Shown here: positions 8,449-15,338 of the stretch, piece after piece
Position numbering within the stretch: the stretch's first letter is position 1
How the letters are laid out: each line of letters begins with the position of its first letter
DNA from: JBEBXQ01 sp040391535
GTDB taxonomy: Bacteria; Bacteroidota; Bacteroidia; Cytophagales; Spirosomataceae
Direction: 5' to 3'
Length of the DNA stretch: 25,414 nucleotides
Assembly (NCBI GenBank): GCA_040391535.1
Contig: JBEBXQ010000069.1
Location: forward strand, 1 to 25,414
The notes under the pieces: generated by a model
What the model was told of the DNA's origin: nothing
Seen by the model: the letters and a program-made list of their open reading frames with translations, nothing else
The model's database searches: none
Program-made: the position numbers and the translations under genes

Positions 8449-8748
8449 ATGCAATATTCCTTATTAGCACAAGCCCAGGGGGGAGGATCCGAAGCGATGA
8501 TTTACCAGATCCTGATGTGGGTTGGTATTTTCGCTGTTTTTTATTTTTTCATGATCCGTCCGCAGCAGAAGAAACAAAAAGAACAGAAAGAACTGTTGGC
8601 AAGTATTAAAAAAGGTGATGACGTAGTGACGATCGGAGGCCTTCATGGCAAAGTCTACACTGTGGAAGATACTACAGTAACGCTTGAACTGGATAAGGGT
8701 GTGAAAATTACCTTTGAAAAGACGGCCGTTTCCAAAGTGAATAAATAA
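8449..8748 (+). CDS. yajC: Preprotein translocase subunit YajC
   Basis: Inner-membrane accessory subunit of the Sec translocon, which works with SecDF in protein export. 99 residues, the family's usual size. One transmembrane helix (about 15-36, MIYQILMWVGIFAVFYFFM) is followed by the signature IRPQQKKQKEQKELLASIKKGDD split over residues 37-60, and the small beta domain DVVTIGGLHGKV...VTLELDKGVKITFEK. It follows the DUF1573 gene by 47 AT-rich bases. secD/secF are not in the window. Confidence 0.96.
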   Translation: MQYSLLAQAQGGGSEAMIYQILMWVGIFAVFYFFMIRPQQKKQKEQKELLASIKKGDDVVTIGGLHGKVYTVEDTTVTLELDKGVKITFEKTAVSKVNK

Positions 8749-8775
8749 GCCGGCATTCATTTAATTCTTAAAGCA

Positions 8776-9471
8776 TTGAACAAAATTCCTGTTTCCGGAC
8801 GATATAGTATTAAAGTTTACGTGGTATGCCTGTTGGCAGCCACGTTTTTTTGGCTTATGAATACCCTGAATAAAAGAGAGTATTCATTGAGCCTGCAATA
8901 TCCGGTACAGTTTATTTATAACAACGAAGATTTTATTCCTGTGCAGCCTCTTCCCAAAACGGTGAAGGTAAGCGTGACCGGAAACGGATGGAAGCTTTTG
9001 CAGAAGTCATGGCTGTCATTCAGGATAAACCCTGTGTCATACGTTGTTAAAAATCCATTGAACGCGACCATCGTCAATTCGTCGGCGCTGGTTGATGAAA
9101 TAGCAGAATCATTACCTGATGTCAAAGTGAATCATGTGGTTGCTGATACCTTTGAGCTGGCCTTTGAACAGCGGGTGAATAAAGTGATCCATATCAGGGT
9201 AGACAGTGCTGACATTGATCTGAAGGATGGGTATGTCATTTCCAGCTTTCTTAATATTTCACCTTCGGTGATTATGGTGGAAGGTGCCCGCTCTGAAGTG
9301 ACTACTTATCCTGATACCATCTGGGTAAAAATACCCGAAACAAAGATACAGAATGATTATGATGAAAGCCTGAGACTTCCGATTCCGTTTAAGCCGCACG
9401 TACAGGCAAGTCATCATGAGACATTTATCAGTTTTGAAGTGGCCAGATTGCTACGTGAACTTGAAGAATGA
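8776..9471 (+). CDS. YbbR-like domain protein
   Basis: Membrane-anchored protein of 231 residues. One N-terminal transmembrane segment (about 13-29, VYVVCLLAATFFWLMNT) is followed by extracytoplasmic beta-rich sequence with two YbbR-like repeats. In Firmicutes the YbbR protein (CdaR) regulates the diadenylate cyclase CdaA; no cyclase gene is present here, so that role should not be assumed. Translation most likely starts at the TTG at 8776, because the next ATG (inside the membrane segment) would destroy the anchor. Its stop overlaps the coaE start by four bases (ATGA), which indicates translational coupling. Confidence 0.8.
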   Translation: MNKIPVSGRYSIKVYVVCLLAATFFWLMNTLNKREYSLSLQYPVQFIYNNEDFIPVQPLPKTVKVSVTGNGWKLLQKSWLSFRINPVSYVVKNPLNATIVNSSALVDEIAESLPDVKVNHVVADTFELAFEQRVNKVIHIRVDSADIDLKDGYVISSFLNISPSVIMVEGARSEVTTYPDTIWVKIPETKIQNDYDESLRLPIPFKPHVQASHHETFISFEVARLLRELEE

Positions 9472-10136
9472 TAAATTTAGCAGCAGTTTCAGGTGTTTTT
9501 AATCCGGAGAAGAAAGCCGGAAATAACACAGGTCCTTTTCTGAACGTGGGTATTACCGGTGGCATCGGTTCGGGAAAGAGTTTTGTCTGCCGGTTGTTCA
9601 GTTGTATGGGTATTCCTGTATATGAAGCTGACAGCCGGGCCAGGTGGTTAACAGAGAATCATCCTGAAATCAGGGAAAATGTGTTGAATTTACTGGGGCC
9701 GCAAGCCTATCATCCCGACGGATCCTATAACAGTACATACGTTTCATCAGTGGTATTCGGAAAGCCCTCCTTACTCGTTCAGCTTAATCATATTATTCAT
9801 CCGGTTGTGGGGGAGGACTCTGAGCAGTGGATGCAGGCTATGCAGGATTCAGGTCGTTTTCCTTATGCCCTGAAAGAAGCAGCCATTATGAACCGGGCCG
9901 GAGAAAATAATACCCTCAACTATGTGATCGTTGTAGCTGCTCCTGTGGAAACCCGTATACAACGGGTGATGCAGAGGGACAGCCACAGAAGTGAAGCTGA
10001 TATCAGAAATATTATTTCCAGGCAGATGCCGGACGAAGAACGGTTAAAGAGTGCCGATTTTGTTCTGTATAATGACGGACTTCAGCCTTTACTTTCACAG
10101 GTAATCACACTTCATCATCAGCTGACAGGATATTGA
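9468..10136 (+). CDS. coaE: Dephospho-CoA kinase
   Basis: Catalyses the last step of coenzyme A synthesis: ATP-dependent phosphorylation of the 3'-hydroxyl of dephospho-CoA, in the cytoplasm. 222 residues. The P-loop GGIGSGKS lies at residues 31-38, followed by VYEADSRA, the CoA-domain HHPVV-like segment (IIHPVVGE), and the lid region RVMQRDSHRSEADI with RISRQMP-like sequence (NIISRQMPDEERL). The P-loop is preceded by about 26 residues where CoaE usually has fewer than 10. The only ATG is at 9468, overlapping the ybbR stop; a GTG at 9546 would leave almost nothing before the P-loop. Confidence 0.96.
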   Translation: MINLAAVSGVFNPEKKAGNNTGPFLNVGITGGIGSGKSFVCRLFSCMGIPVYEADSRARWLTENHPEIRENVLNLLGPQAYHPDGSYNSTYVSSVVFGKPSLLVQLNHIIHPVVGEDSEQWMQAMQDSGRFPYALKEAAIMNRAGENNTLNYVIVVAAPVETRIQRVMQRDSHRSEADIRNIISRQMPDEERLKSADFVLYNDGLQPLLSQVITLHHQLTGY

Positions 10137-10198
10137 TCCGGTCAGGCCGGCCATCAACATGATATAGGAAGGTATAGATAAACAATTATTAAATCATC

Positions 10199-10810
10199 AT
10201 GAGTATACAGTATACCCTTGAGATTATCGGGGTGTTTGCATTTGCTATTTCCGGAGCGCTGGCCGTTCGTGATATGGAACATCAGGACTGGTTTTCGGCC
10301 ACATTTACGGCGTTTCTGTCTTCTATCGGCGGAGGAACCATACGGGATGTTTGTCTGGGGAGTTATCCGCTGGCGTGGGTAGGCGATATTTACCTGATTT
10401 ATGCTATCCTGGCAGGAGTTATAGCTACCTTTATTTTTTATAAGGTACTGAGCAGGCTTCGCAGAACCTTGTTTTTGTTTGATACCTTCGGCATTGCACT
10501 GTTTACAATCGTAGGAACGGAAAAAGCACTGAATCTCGGTGTTCAACCCGAAATTGCGGCTATAATGGGCGTATTTACTGCTGTGATGGGTGGTGTCATC
10601 CGGGATATGATGACTAATACAATTCCCATCATTTACAGTAAGGAAGTGTATGCCACTGCCTGTTTATTAGGGGCTGTCTGTTATCTGATTGCTTCGCATT
10701 ATGGCCTGGAAAGAAATTTTTCTTTTATATTTTCATCGGCTGTTATCATCATTGTACGCTTGCTGGCGGTAAAATATAAATTCAGTGTCCCCAAATTTTT
10801 CAGAGAGTAA
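10199..10810 (+). CDS. TRIC-family cation channel (YadS/UPF0126)
   Basis: Small inner-membrane protein of 203 residues made of two UPF0126 repeats, the bacterial relatives of trimeric intracellular cation channels. Each repeat carries the glycine-rich hinge motif: GGGTIRD at 44-50 and GGVIRD at 131-136, each followed by a hydrophobic helix. About seven membrane helices can be seen. Prokaryotic members form K+-permeable trimers in vitro; the physiological role in bacteria is unclear. It lies 62 bases after coaE and 93 bases before the radical SAM gene. Confidence 0.9.
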   Translation: MSIQYTLEIIGVFAFAISGALAVRDMEHQDWFSATFTAFLSSIGGGTIRDVCLGSYPLAWVGDIYLIYAILAGVIATFIFYKVLSRLRRTLFLFDTFGIALFTIVGTEKALNLGVQPEIAAIMGVFTAVMGGVIRDMMTNTIPIIYSKEVYATACLLGAVCYLIASHYGLERNFSFIFSSAVIIIVRLLAVKYKFSVPKFFRE

Positions 10811-10827
10811 AGGGTTTCCCAAACTAA

Positions 10828-10901
10828 TCTGTCGTTTTTGGGGTTAAACAACCAGAGAACCGGCTTTGCCGGAGGGCTCTATTGCCGTTTCAACCGACAG
10901 G
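10828..10901 (+). promoter_or_regulatory. Possible structured leader of the radical SAM gene
   Basis: Hand folding gives a three-way junction. An outer stem pairs CTGTCG (10829-10834) with CGACAG (10895-10900), with a flanking T-G wobble. It encloses a hairpin GGTT-AAAC-AACC (10842-10853) and a longer arm in which AGAG (10854-10857) pairs with CTCT (10877-10880) and CCGGC-TTT-GCCGG (10860-10872) forms the tip. The 3' strand of the outer stem ends three bases before the ATG at 10904, so folding would cover the initiation region. A competing hairpin, CCCAAA (10818-10823) with TTTGGG (10837-10842), excludes the junction. No known riboswitch class is recognised. No energy calculation was done. 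Confidence 0.3.
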
Positions 10902-10903
10902 AA

Positions 10904-11926
10904 ATGAATAAAAATTATAAAGACGGGCTTAATTTATTATCAAAAGTAACACCCTCCAGAGCCTGGAATGCGGTGAAAATATTAGGAAGTTATTTCTATT
11001 CAAAATATACCGGTAAGCCGGTTCACAAAGGAATGCCTATTGCTATTTCTTTTGAACCCACCACTTCATGTAACCTTCGCTGCCCTGAATGTCCCAGTGG
11101 CCTGAGGGCTTTTACCCGCCCGACAGGGATGATGGAAGAAGCACTGTACAAGCGTACAATTGACGAACTGGCAGATACATTGCTGTATCTGATTTTTTAT
11201 TTTCAGGGAGAGCCTTACCTGCACCCTAAGTTCTTCGAGCTCGTAAAATATGCGCACGATAAGGGAATCTATACAGCGACTTCTACGAATGCACATTATC
11301 TGACTGATGAGCGTGCGCGCAAAACCGTTGAGTCGGGACTCGACAGGTTAATCATATCCATTGACGGAACTACCCAGGATGTATATGAACAATACCGTAT
11401 CGGCGGAAAGCTGGAAAAAGTGCTGGAAGGAACTAAAAATATCATCAAGTGGAAAAAGCAGCTGGGATCCAGTACACCTCATACTATTTTTCAGTTCCTG
11501 GTTGTCAAACCCAATGAGCATCAGATAGAGGAAGTGAAAAAGCTGGCAGCCGAGCTGGGTGTGGATGAAGTCGGACTGAAGACCGCGCAGATCTACGATT
11601 ATGAAGAAGGCTCGGATCTGATACCTACTATTGATAAATATTCGAGATATAAGCAAGAAGAAGGCGGGCGCTATTCTATTAAAAACGAGTTGGTGGATCA
11701 CTGCTGGAAAATGTGGCATTCATGTGTTATTACATGGGACGGGCTGGTCGTTCCCTGCTGCTTTGATAAGGATGCCCACTACCGGATGGGCGATATGAAA
11801 CAACAGTCCTTCAAAGAGCTGTGGGAAGGAGAAACCTACCAGTCATTCAGAGCCAGCCTGATTAAATCACGAACAGAGATTGAAATGTGTAAAAATTGTA
11901 CAGAGGGGACAAAAGTATGGGCGTGA
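10904..11926 (+). CDS. Radical SAM/SPASM domain protein
   Basis: Iron-sulfur enzyme of 340 residues of unknown substrate. The radical SAM cluster motif CNLRCPEC gives Cys56, Cys60 and Cys63, which would bind the 4Fe-4S that cleaves S-adenosylmethionine. The TIM-barrel core follows (FYFQGEP, ATSTNAH, RLIISIDG). The C-terminal SPASM region has Cys267, Cys274, Cys285/286, Cys329 and Cys332 (HCWKMWHSC, VVPCCFDKDAHYRMGD, MCKNC) for auxiliary cluster(s). Many SPASM enzymes modify peptides, but no precursor peptide is visible nearby; others act on small molecules. I chose the ATG at 10904: the frame stays open to a TTG at 10838, but the extra 22 residues lie in the structured leader and look non-coding. 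Confidence 0.88.
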   Translation: MNKNYKDGLNLLSKVTPSRAWNAVKILGSYFYSKYTGKPVHKGMPIAISFEPTTSCNLRCPECPSGLRAFTRPTGMMEEALYKRTIDELADTLLYLIFYFQGEPYLHPKFFELVKYAHDKGIYTATSTNAHYLTDERARKTVESGLDRLIISIDGTTQDVYEQYRIGGKLEKVLEGTKNIIKWKKQLGSSTPHTIFQFLVVKPNEHQIEEVKKLAAELGVDEVGLKTAQIYDYEEGSDLIPTIDKYSRYKQEEGGRYSIKNELVDHCWKMWHSCVITWDGLVVPCCFDKDAHYRMGDMKQQSFKELWEGETYQSFRASLIKSRTEIEMCKNCTEGTKVWA

Positions 11927-12034
11927 AACATATCTTAAATGCTTTACATACGCTTAATATTGAAAAAATAATCAAACGTAACTATCTGATTATCAGCAAT
12001 TATTTTGTTAATAATAAAAGTCCGTGGAACATTG

Positions 12035-12066
12035 TTTGCTGATTTGCTCTGAAAAGATGAAATTTG
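12035..12066 (+). promoter_or_regulatory. Candidate promoter of the parAB-dapB-lepB block
   Basis: TTTG (12035-12038) and, 20 bases on, GAAATTTG (12059-12066), one mismatch from TAnnTTTG. It lies 22 bases before the parA ATG. The rest of the 162-base gap after the radical SAM gene is AT-rich and holds no RNA gene that I can see. Confidence 0.3.
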
Positions 12067-12088
12067 GCAGGAGTAATCACTTAAGATA

Positions 12089-12889
12089 ATGAGCAAAGTA
12101 ATTGCAGTTGCCAACCAAAAAGGAGGGGTCGGGAAAACTACCACAGCGATAAATCTGGCTGCGAGCCTGGCTGTGCTTGAGTTCAGGACATTGATTGTTG
12201 ATGCTGATCCACAGGCTAATTCTACTTCCGGACTGGGATTTAATCCAAAGGAAATTGAATACAGTGTCTATGAATGTATGGTGGACGGTATTCATGCCGA
12301 GGATATCATCGTCGAAACCGAATTCCCCAATCTTTATCTGCTACCTTCGCATATTGACCTTGTAGGTGCGGAAATCGAGATGATTAATCTGAAAAACCGG
12401 GAAGGCAGAATGAAAGATACACTTGATGCTGTCCGGGATCATTTTGACTTTATTATTATAGACTGTTCTCCTTCGCTGGGCCTGATTACCATTAACAGCC
12501 TTACTGCCGCCGATTCTGTTATTATCCCGGTTCAATGTGAATACTTTGCACTTGAAGGCCTGGGAAAACTGCTTAATACCATTACCATTATACAATCAAG
12601 GCTTAACACCGATCTGGCTATTGAGGGGATACTGCTGACAATGTACGATCTGCGGTTACGGTTATCCAATCAGGTGGTGAATGAGGTGACTACCCATTTT
12701 CAATCTCTGGTATTTCAGACCATTATTCCGAGGAATGTTAGATTAAGCGAATCGCCGAGTTACGGAGTTCCGGCACTTGCACAGGATGCCGACAGCAAGG
12801 GTGCAGTGAGCTATCTGAATCTGGCCCGCGAAATTCTGGCAAAAAATGGTATGCTGTCTCATGATCCTTCCGTTGAATTACCGGGCTAG
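12089..12889 (+). CDS. parA: Chromosome partitioning ATPase ParA (Soj)
   Basis: Segregation ATPase of 266 residues that binds DNA as an ATP dimer and is stimulated by ParB, helping to move the replicated origin region. The deviant Walker A box KGGVGKTT (residues 11-18, signature Lys11 and Lys16) is at the N terminus, with LIVDADPQANSTSGLG (A' motif) and DFIIIDCSPSLG (Walker B). The C-terminal PRNVRLSESPSYGVP and YLNLARE segments are typical of chromosomal Soj-type ParA. It lacks the N-terminal helix-turn-helix found in many plasmid ParA proteins. parB follows after 45 bases, so this is the chromosomal parAB pair. Confidence 0.97.
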   Translation: MSKVIAVANQKGGVGKTTTAINLAASLAVLEFRTLIVDADPQANSTSGLGFNPKEIEYSVYECMVDGIHAEDIIVETEFPNLYLLPSHIDLVGAEIEMINLKNREGRMKDTLDAVRDHFDFIIIDCSPSLGLITINSLTAADSVIIPVQCEYFALEGLGKLLNTITIIQSRLNTDLAIEGILLTMYDLRLRLSNQVVNEVTTHFQSLVFQTIIPRNVRLSESPSYGVPALAQDADSKGAVSYLNLAREILAKNGMLSHDPSVELPG

Positions 12890-12934
12890 CCGTTCAATTG
12901 AAAAATATTTTAATGCAGGAAAAAATTGTGAAGA

Positions 12935-13852
12935 ATGGAAAACAGGACAAAAAAAATGGTTGGGTTAGGAAGAGGTCTGGGAGCTCTTCTTCAGGATTCT
13001 GAAACTGTAAATTCTCCACGTAAAACTACCCGTACCGTTCCGGAAAGAATAGGTACAACCAACGAAATTGATATTTCATTAATAGAAACCAATCCGTTTC
13101 AGCCCCGGACACAGTTTGATCAGGAAGCTCTCAACGAGCTGGCGGAGTCGATCAGGGTGCAGGGGATCATTCAGCCTATCACTGTCAGGAAAGTCAGTGA
13201 GAATCAGTTTCAGCTGATCTCGGGTGAAAGAAGGTTGCAGGCATCCCGGCTGATCGGCATGACGAGCATCCCCGCCTATATCCGGACTGCCGATGACCAG
13301 CAGATGCTGGAAATGGCTTTGATTGAGAATATCCAGCGCGAGAACCTGAATGCCATTGAAATTGCCCTGAGCTACCAGCGGCTTATTCATGAATGTAATC
13401 TTAAACAGGATGAACTGGGCGAAAGAGTCGGGAAAAACCGTACTACCGTTAATAATTATATACGGTTGCTGAGATTACCGCTGGTAATCCAGGCCGCTTT
13501 GCGTGACAATTTAATCTCAATGGGCCATGCCCGTGCGATTATTACCATAGACAGTGACGATATTCAGCTGCGGATTTTCAATAAGATCATTGAAGAAGGG
13601 TGGTCAGTGCGTAAGGTTGAAGAAGAGGTGAGAAAGCTGGCAAACCGGCTGGACCCTGTCAGGCCAGGTGAAAAGCCTGTAGTACTGAAACAGGAAATCC
13701 GTTCACTTCAGTTCAGGCTGTCTTCGCATTTCGGAGCAAAAGTTTCGGTGAAAAGTGACGCTAATAATAAAGGGGAAATTAAAATTCCGTTTACATCACG
13801 CGAAGAACTGGAACTCATTCTGCAAACAATGAATATTGAAGGTAAAGCTTGA
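12935..13852 (+). CDS. parB: Chromosome partitioning protein ParB
   Basis: Site-specific DNA-binding CTPase that loads at parS sites and recruits SMC and ParA. 305 residues. In order: LGRGLGALL near residue 10 (the ParA-stimulating N terminus), the NPFQPR box, the nucleotide-binding GERR box (97-100), ENIQRENLNAIE, the KorB-like helix-turn-helix around VGKNRTTVNNYIRLLRLP, GHARAII, and a C-terminal dimerisation region. All expected elements are present. No complete parS site is seen in the window, only a half-site upstream of parA. The stop overlaps the TTG start of the next gene by four bases. Confidence 0.97.
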   Translation: MENRTKKMVGLGRGLGALLQDSETVNSPRKTTRTVPERIGTTNEIDISLIETNPFQPRTQFDQEALNELAESIRVQGIIQPITVRKVSENQFQLISGERRLQASRLIGMTSIPAYIRTADDQQMLEMALIENIQRENLNAIEIALSYQRLIHECNLKQDELGERVGKNRTTVNNYIRLLRLPLVIQAALRDNLISMGHARAIITIDSDDIQLRIFNKIIEEGWSVRKVEEEVRKLANRLDPVRPGEKPVVLKQEIRSLQFRLSSHFGAKVSVKSDANNKGEIKIPFTSREELELILQTMNIEGKA

Positions 13853-14514
13853 AAAGTAGATTATATTTCCTGTTTGTATGCTGGTTGAGTGCCCTGTGTA
13901 CCACTGGTCAGGTCGTCAGTGACAGCCTGAAAAATGCCGTTGCGGAAGATCCGGTGAATGTGCCGGACATAGATACGACTGCTGTAGATACGGTAGTGCT
14001 GAAATCTTCAGCCAGATTCAGACCCGACCCCAAAAAAGCGACACGGTTATCGCTGATTATTCCGGGCTCCGGACAGATCTATAACCGTGATTACTGGAAA
14101 GTGCCTTTTGTATATGCGGGATTTGGTGCCTGTATTTATGCAATCCAGTGGAACTGGGTACGGTATAATGATTATATCGATGCCTATAAAAAGTTTTATG
14201 ATCTGGAAACAGGTCAGTTATTGAAGGGTGTTGACAGAGTGGATCTTTACCTGAGAAGCACAGATGAAACTTATCAGGCAACCATTGATCAGGTAAGAAG
14301 AGGCCGTACGTTTTACCGTCGTTGGCGTGATTATGGATTTGTATTTTTCGGGCTGGTATATGCCTTGTCGACTATTGAAGCCAACGTGGCTGCTCACATG
14401 AAAACATTTGATATTTCAGAAGATCTCAGTATAAAATTTGAACCAACCCTGACACATCCCCTGAATCCGGCTGCGCCGGCACCAGGGATGAGGATTGTTC
14501 TGGGGTTCAGATAA
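13849..14514 (+). CDS. DUF5683 domain protein
   Basis: Exported or membrane protein of 221 residues from a family largely confined to Bacteroidota. It starts at TTG in a four-base overlap with the parB stop (TTGA). The signal peptide covers about residues 1-20 (KSRLYFLFVCWLSALCTTGQ). The conserved core has RLSLIIPGSGQIYNRDYWKVP, a hydrophobic helix (FVYAGFGACIYAIQWNW), an acidic/aromatic middle and a second hydrophobic helix (FVFFGLVYALSTIEANVAAH). The PGSGQIYN and YWKVP motifs identify the family. Function unknown; its position between parB and dapB is common in this phylum. Confidence 0.85.
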   Translation: MKSRLYFLFVCWLSALCTTGQVVSDSLKNAVAEDPVNVPDIDTTAVDTVVLKSSARFRPDPKKATRLSLIIPGSGQIYNRDYWKVPFVYAGFGACIYAIQWNWVRYNDYIDAYKKFYDLETGQLLKGVDRVDLYLRSTDETYQATIDQVRRGRTFYRRWRDYGFVFFGLVYALSTIEANVAAHMKTFDISEDLSIKFEPTLTHPLNPAAPAPGMRIVLGFR

Positions 14515-14536
14515 TTCATTTACTAATTTAAATACG

Positions 14537-14571
14537 ATCCTGCTGTCGGAGAGAATGAAACCCAGCCGGAT
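14537..14571 (+). other. Hairpin upstream of dapB
   Basis: ATCC-T-GCTG (14537-14545) pairs with CAGC-C-GGAT (14563-14571): eight base pairs with one mismatch and a 17-base loop. No T-run follows, so it is not a standard terminator. The loop contains GGAGAG just before an out-of-frame ATG at 14555, so it may expose or hide a translation start. Low confidence that it has a function. Confidence 0.2.
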
Positions 14572-14585
14572 AACATTACTTACCT

Positions 14586-15311
14586 ATGAAAATATTACTT
14601 CTCGGCTATGGAAAAATGGGCCGGACTATTGAACAGATTGCACAGGAAAGGGGACACACCATTGCCGGACGTATTGATATTTCCAATCGCAGCGACATGG
14701 ATCTGTTATCTGAAACTGATGTGGACGTAGCTATAGAATTCAGCTCGCCGGAGGCCGCAGTTGAAAATATCGCTTATTGTATAAAAAGAGGATGGGCAGT
14801 AGTAAGCGGTACCACCGGATGGCTTAATGAACGTACTTATATTGAAGAACTTGCCCATACTAATAAGGGTGCATTTTTTTATGCCTCTAATTATAGTATA
14901 GGAGTGAATCTGTTTTTCAGATTGAATCGCTATCTTGCGCGACTGATGAACGGACAACCCTATGATGTGAAGATGGAAGAAATTCATCATATCCATAAAA
15001 AAGATGAACCCAGCGGTACGGGTATAACACTGGCAGAAGGAATCATTGCCGAAACGGATGGTATGGAAGGATGGGTACTGGCACCGGAAAACCGGGAATC
15101 GCACGTTCCTATTACCTCAGTAAGAGAAGGCGAAGTGCCCGGAACCCATATTGTGAGGTATGATTCAGAGATTGATACCATCGAAATAGCACATATAGCA
15201 CATGGCCGGAAGGGATTTGCCCTGGGAGCCGTAGTGGCTGCCGAATGGCTGAAAGGAAAAGAAGGATTGTTCGGAATGGATGATCTGTTGCGTGAAGTAC
15301 CTTTTAACTGA
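14586..15311 (+). CDS. dapB: 4-hydroxy-tetrahydrodipicolinate reductase
   Basis: NAD(P)H-dependent reductase of the lysine/diaminopimelate pathway, converting 4-hydroxy-tetrahydrodipicolinate to tetrahydrodipicolinate in the cytoplasm; the product feeds peptidoglycan and lysine synthesis. 241 residues, slightly shorter than E. coli DapB (273). The Rossmann start ILLLGYGKMGRTI, the nucleotide-site GTTGW, and the signature HHIHKKDEPSGT (His134, Lys138, corresponding to E. coli His159 and Lys163) are all present. It lies between the DUF5683 gene and lepB, 27 bases before the latter; other dap genes are not in the window. Confidence 0.97.
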   Translation: MKILLLGYGKMGRTIEQIAQERGHTIAGRIDISNRSDMDLLSETDVDVAIEFSSPEAAVENIAYCIKRGWAVVSGTTGWLNERTYIEELAHTNKGAFFYASNYSIGVNLFFRLNRYLARLMNGQPYDVKMEEIHHIHKKDEPSGTGITLAEGIIAETDGMEGWVLAPENRESHVPITSVREGEVPGTHIVRYDSEIDTIEIAHIAHGRKGFALGAVVAAEWLKGKEGLFGMDDLLREVPFN

Positions 15312-15338
15312 TTAAACATAAATTGAAAATTCTGTAAA

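Noticed and set aside
10838..10903. Upstream extension of the radical SAM frame to a TTG
   Set aside because: The extra 22 residues do not resemble the family and overlap an inverted-repeat-rich leader; the ATG at 10904 gives the expected domain start.
11927..12088. Gap before parA examined for a small RNA or tRNA
   Set aside because: No cloverleaf, no strong hairpin with a T-run; only promoter-like elements are supported.
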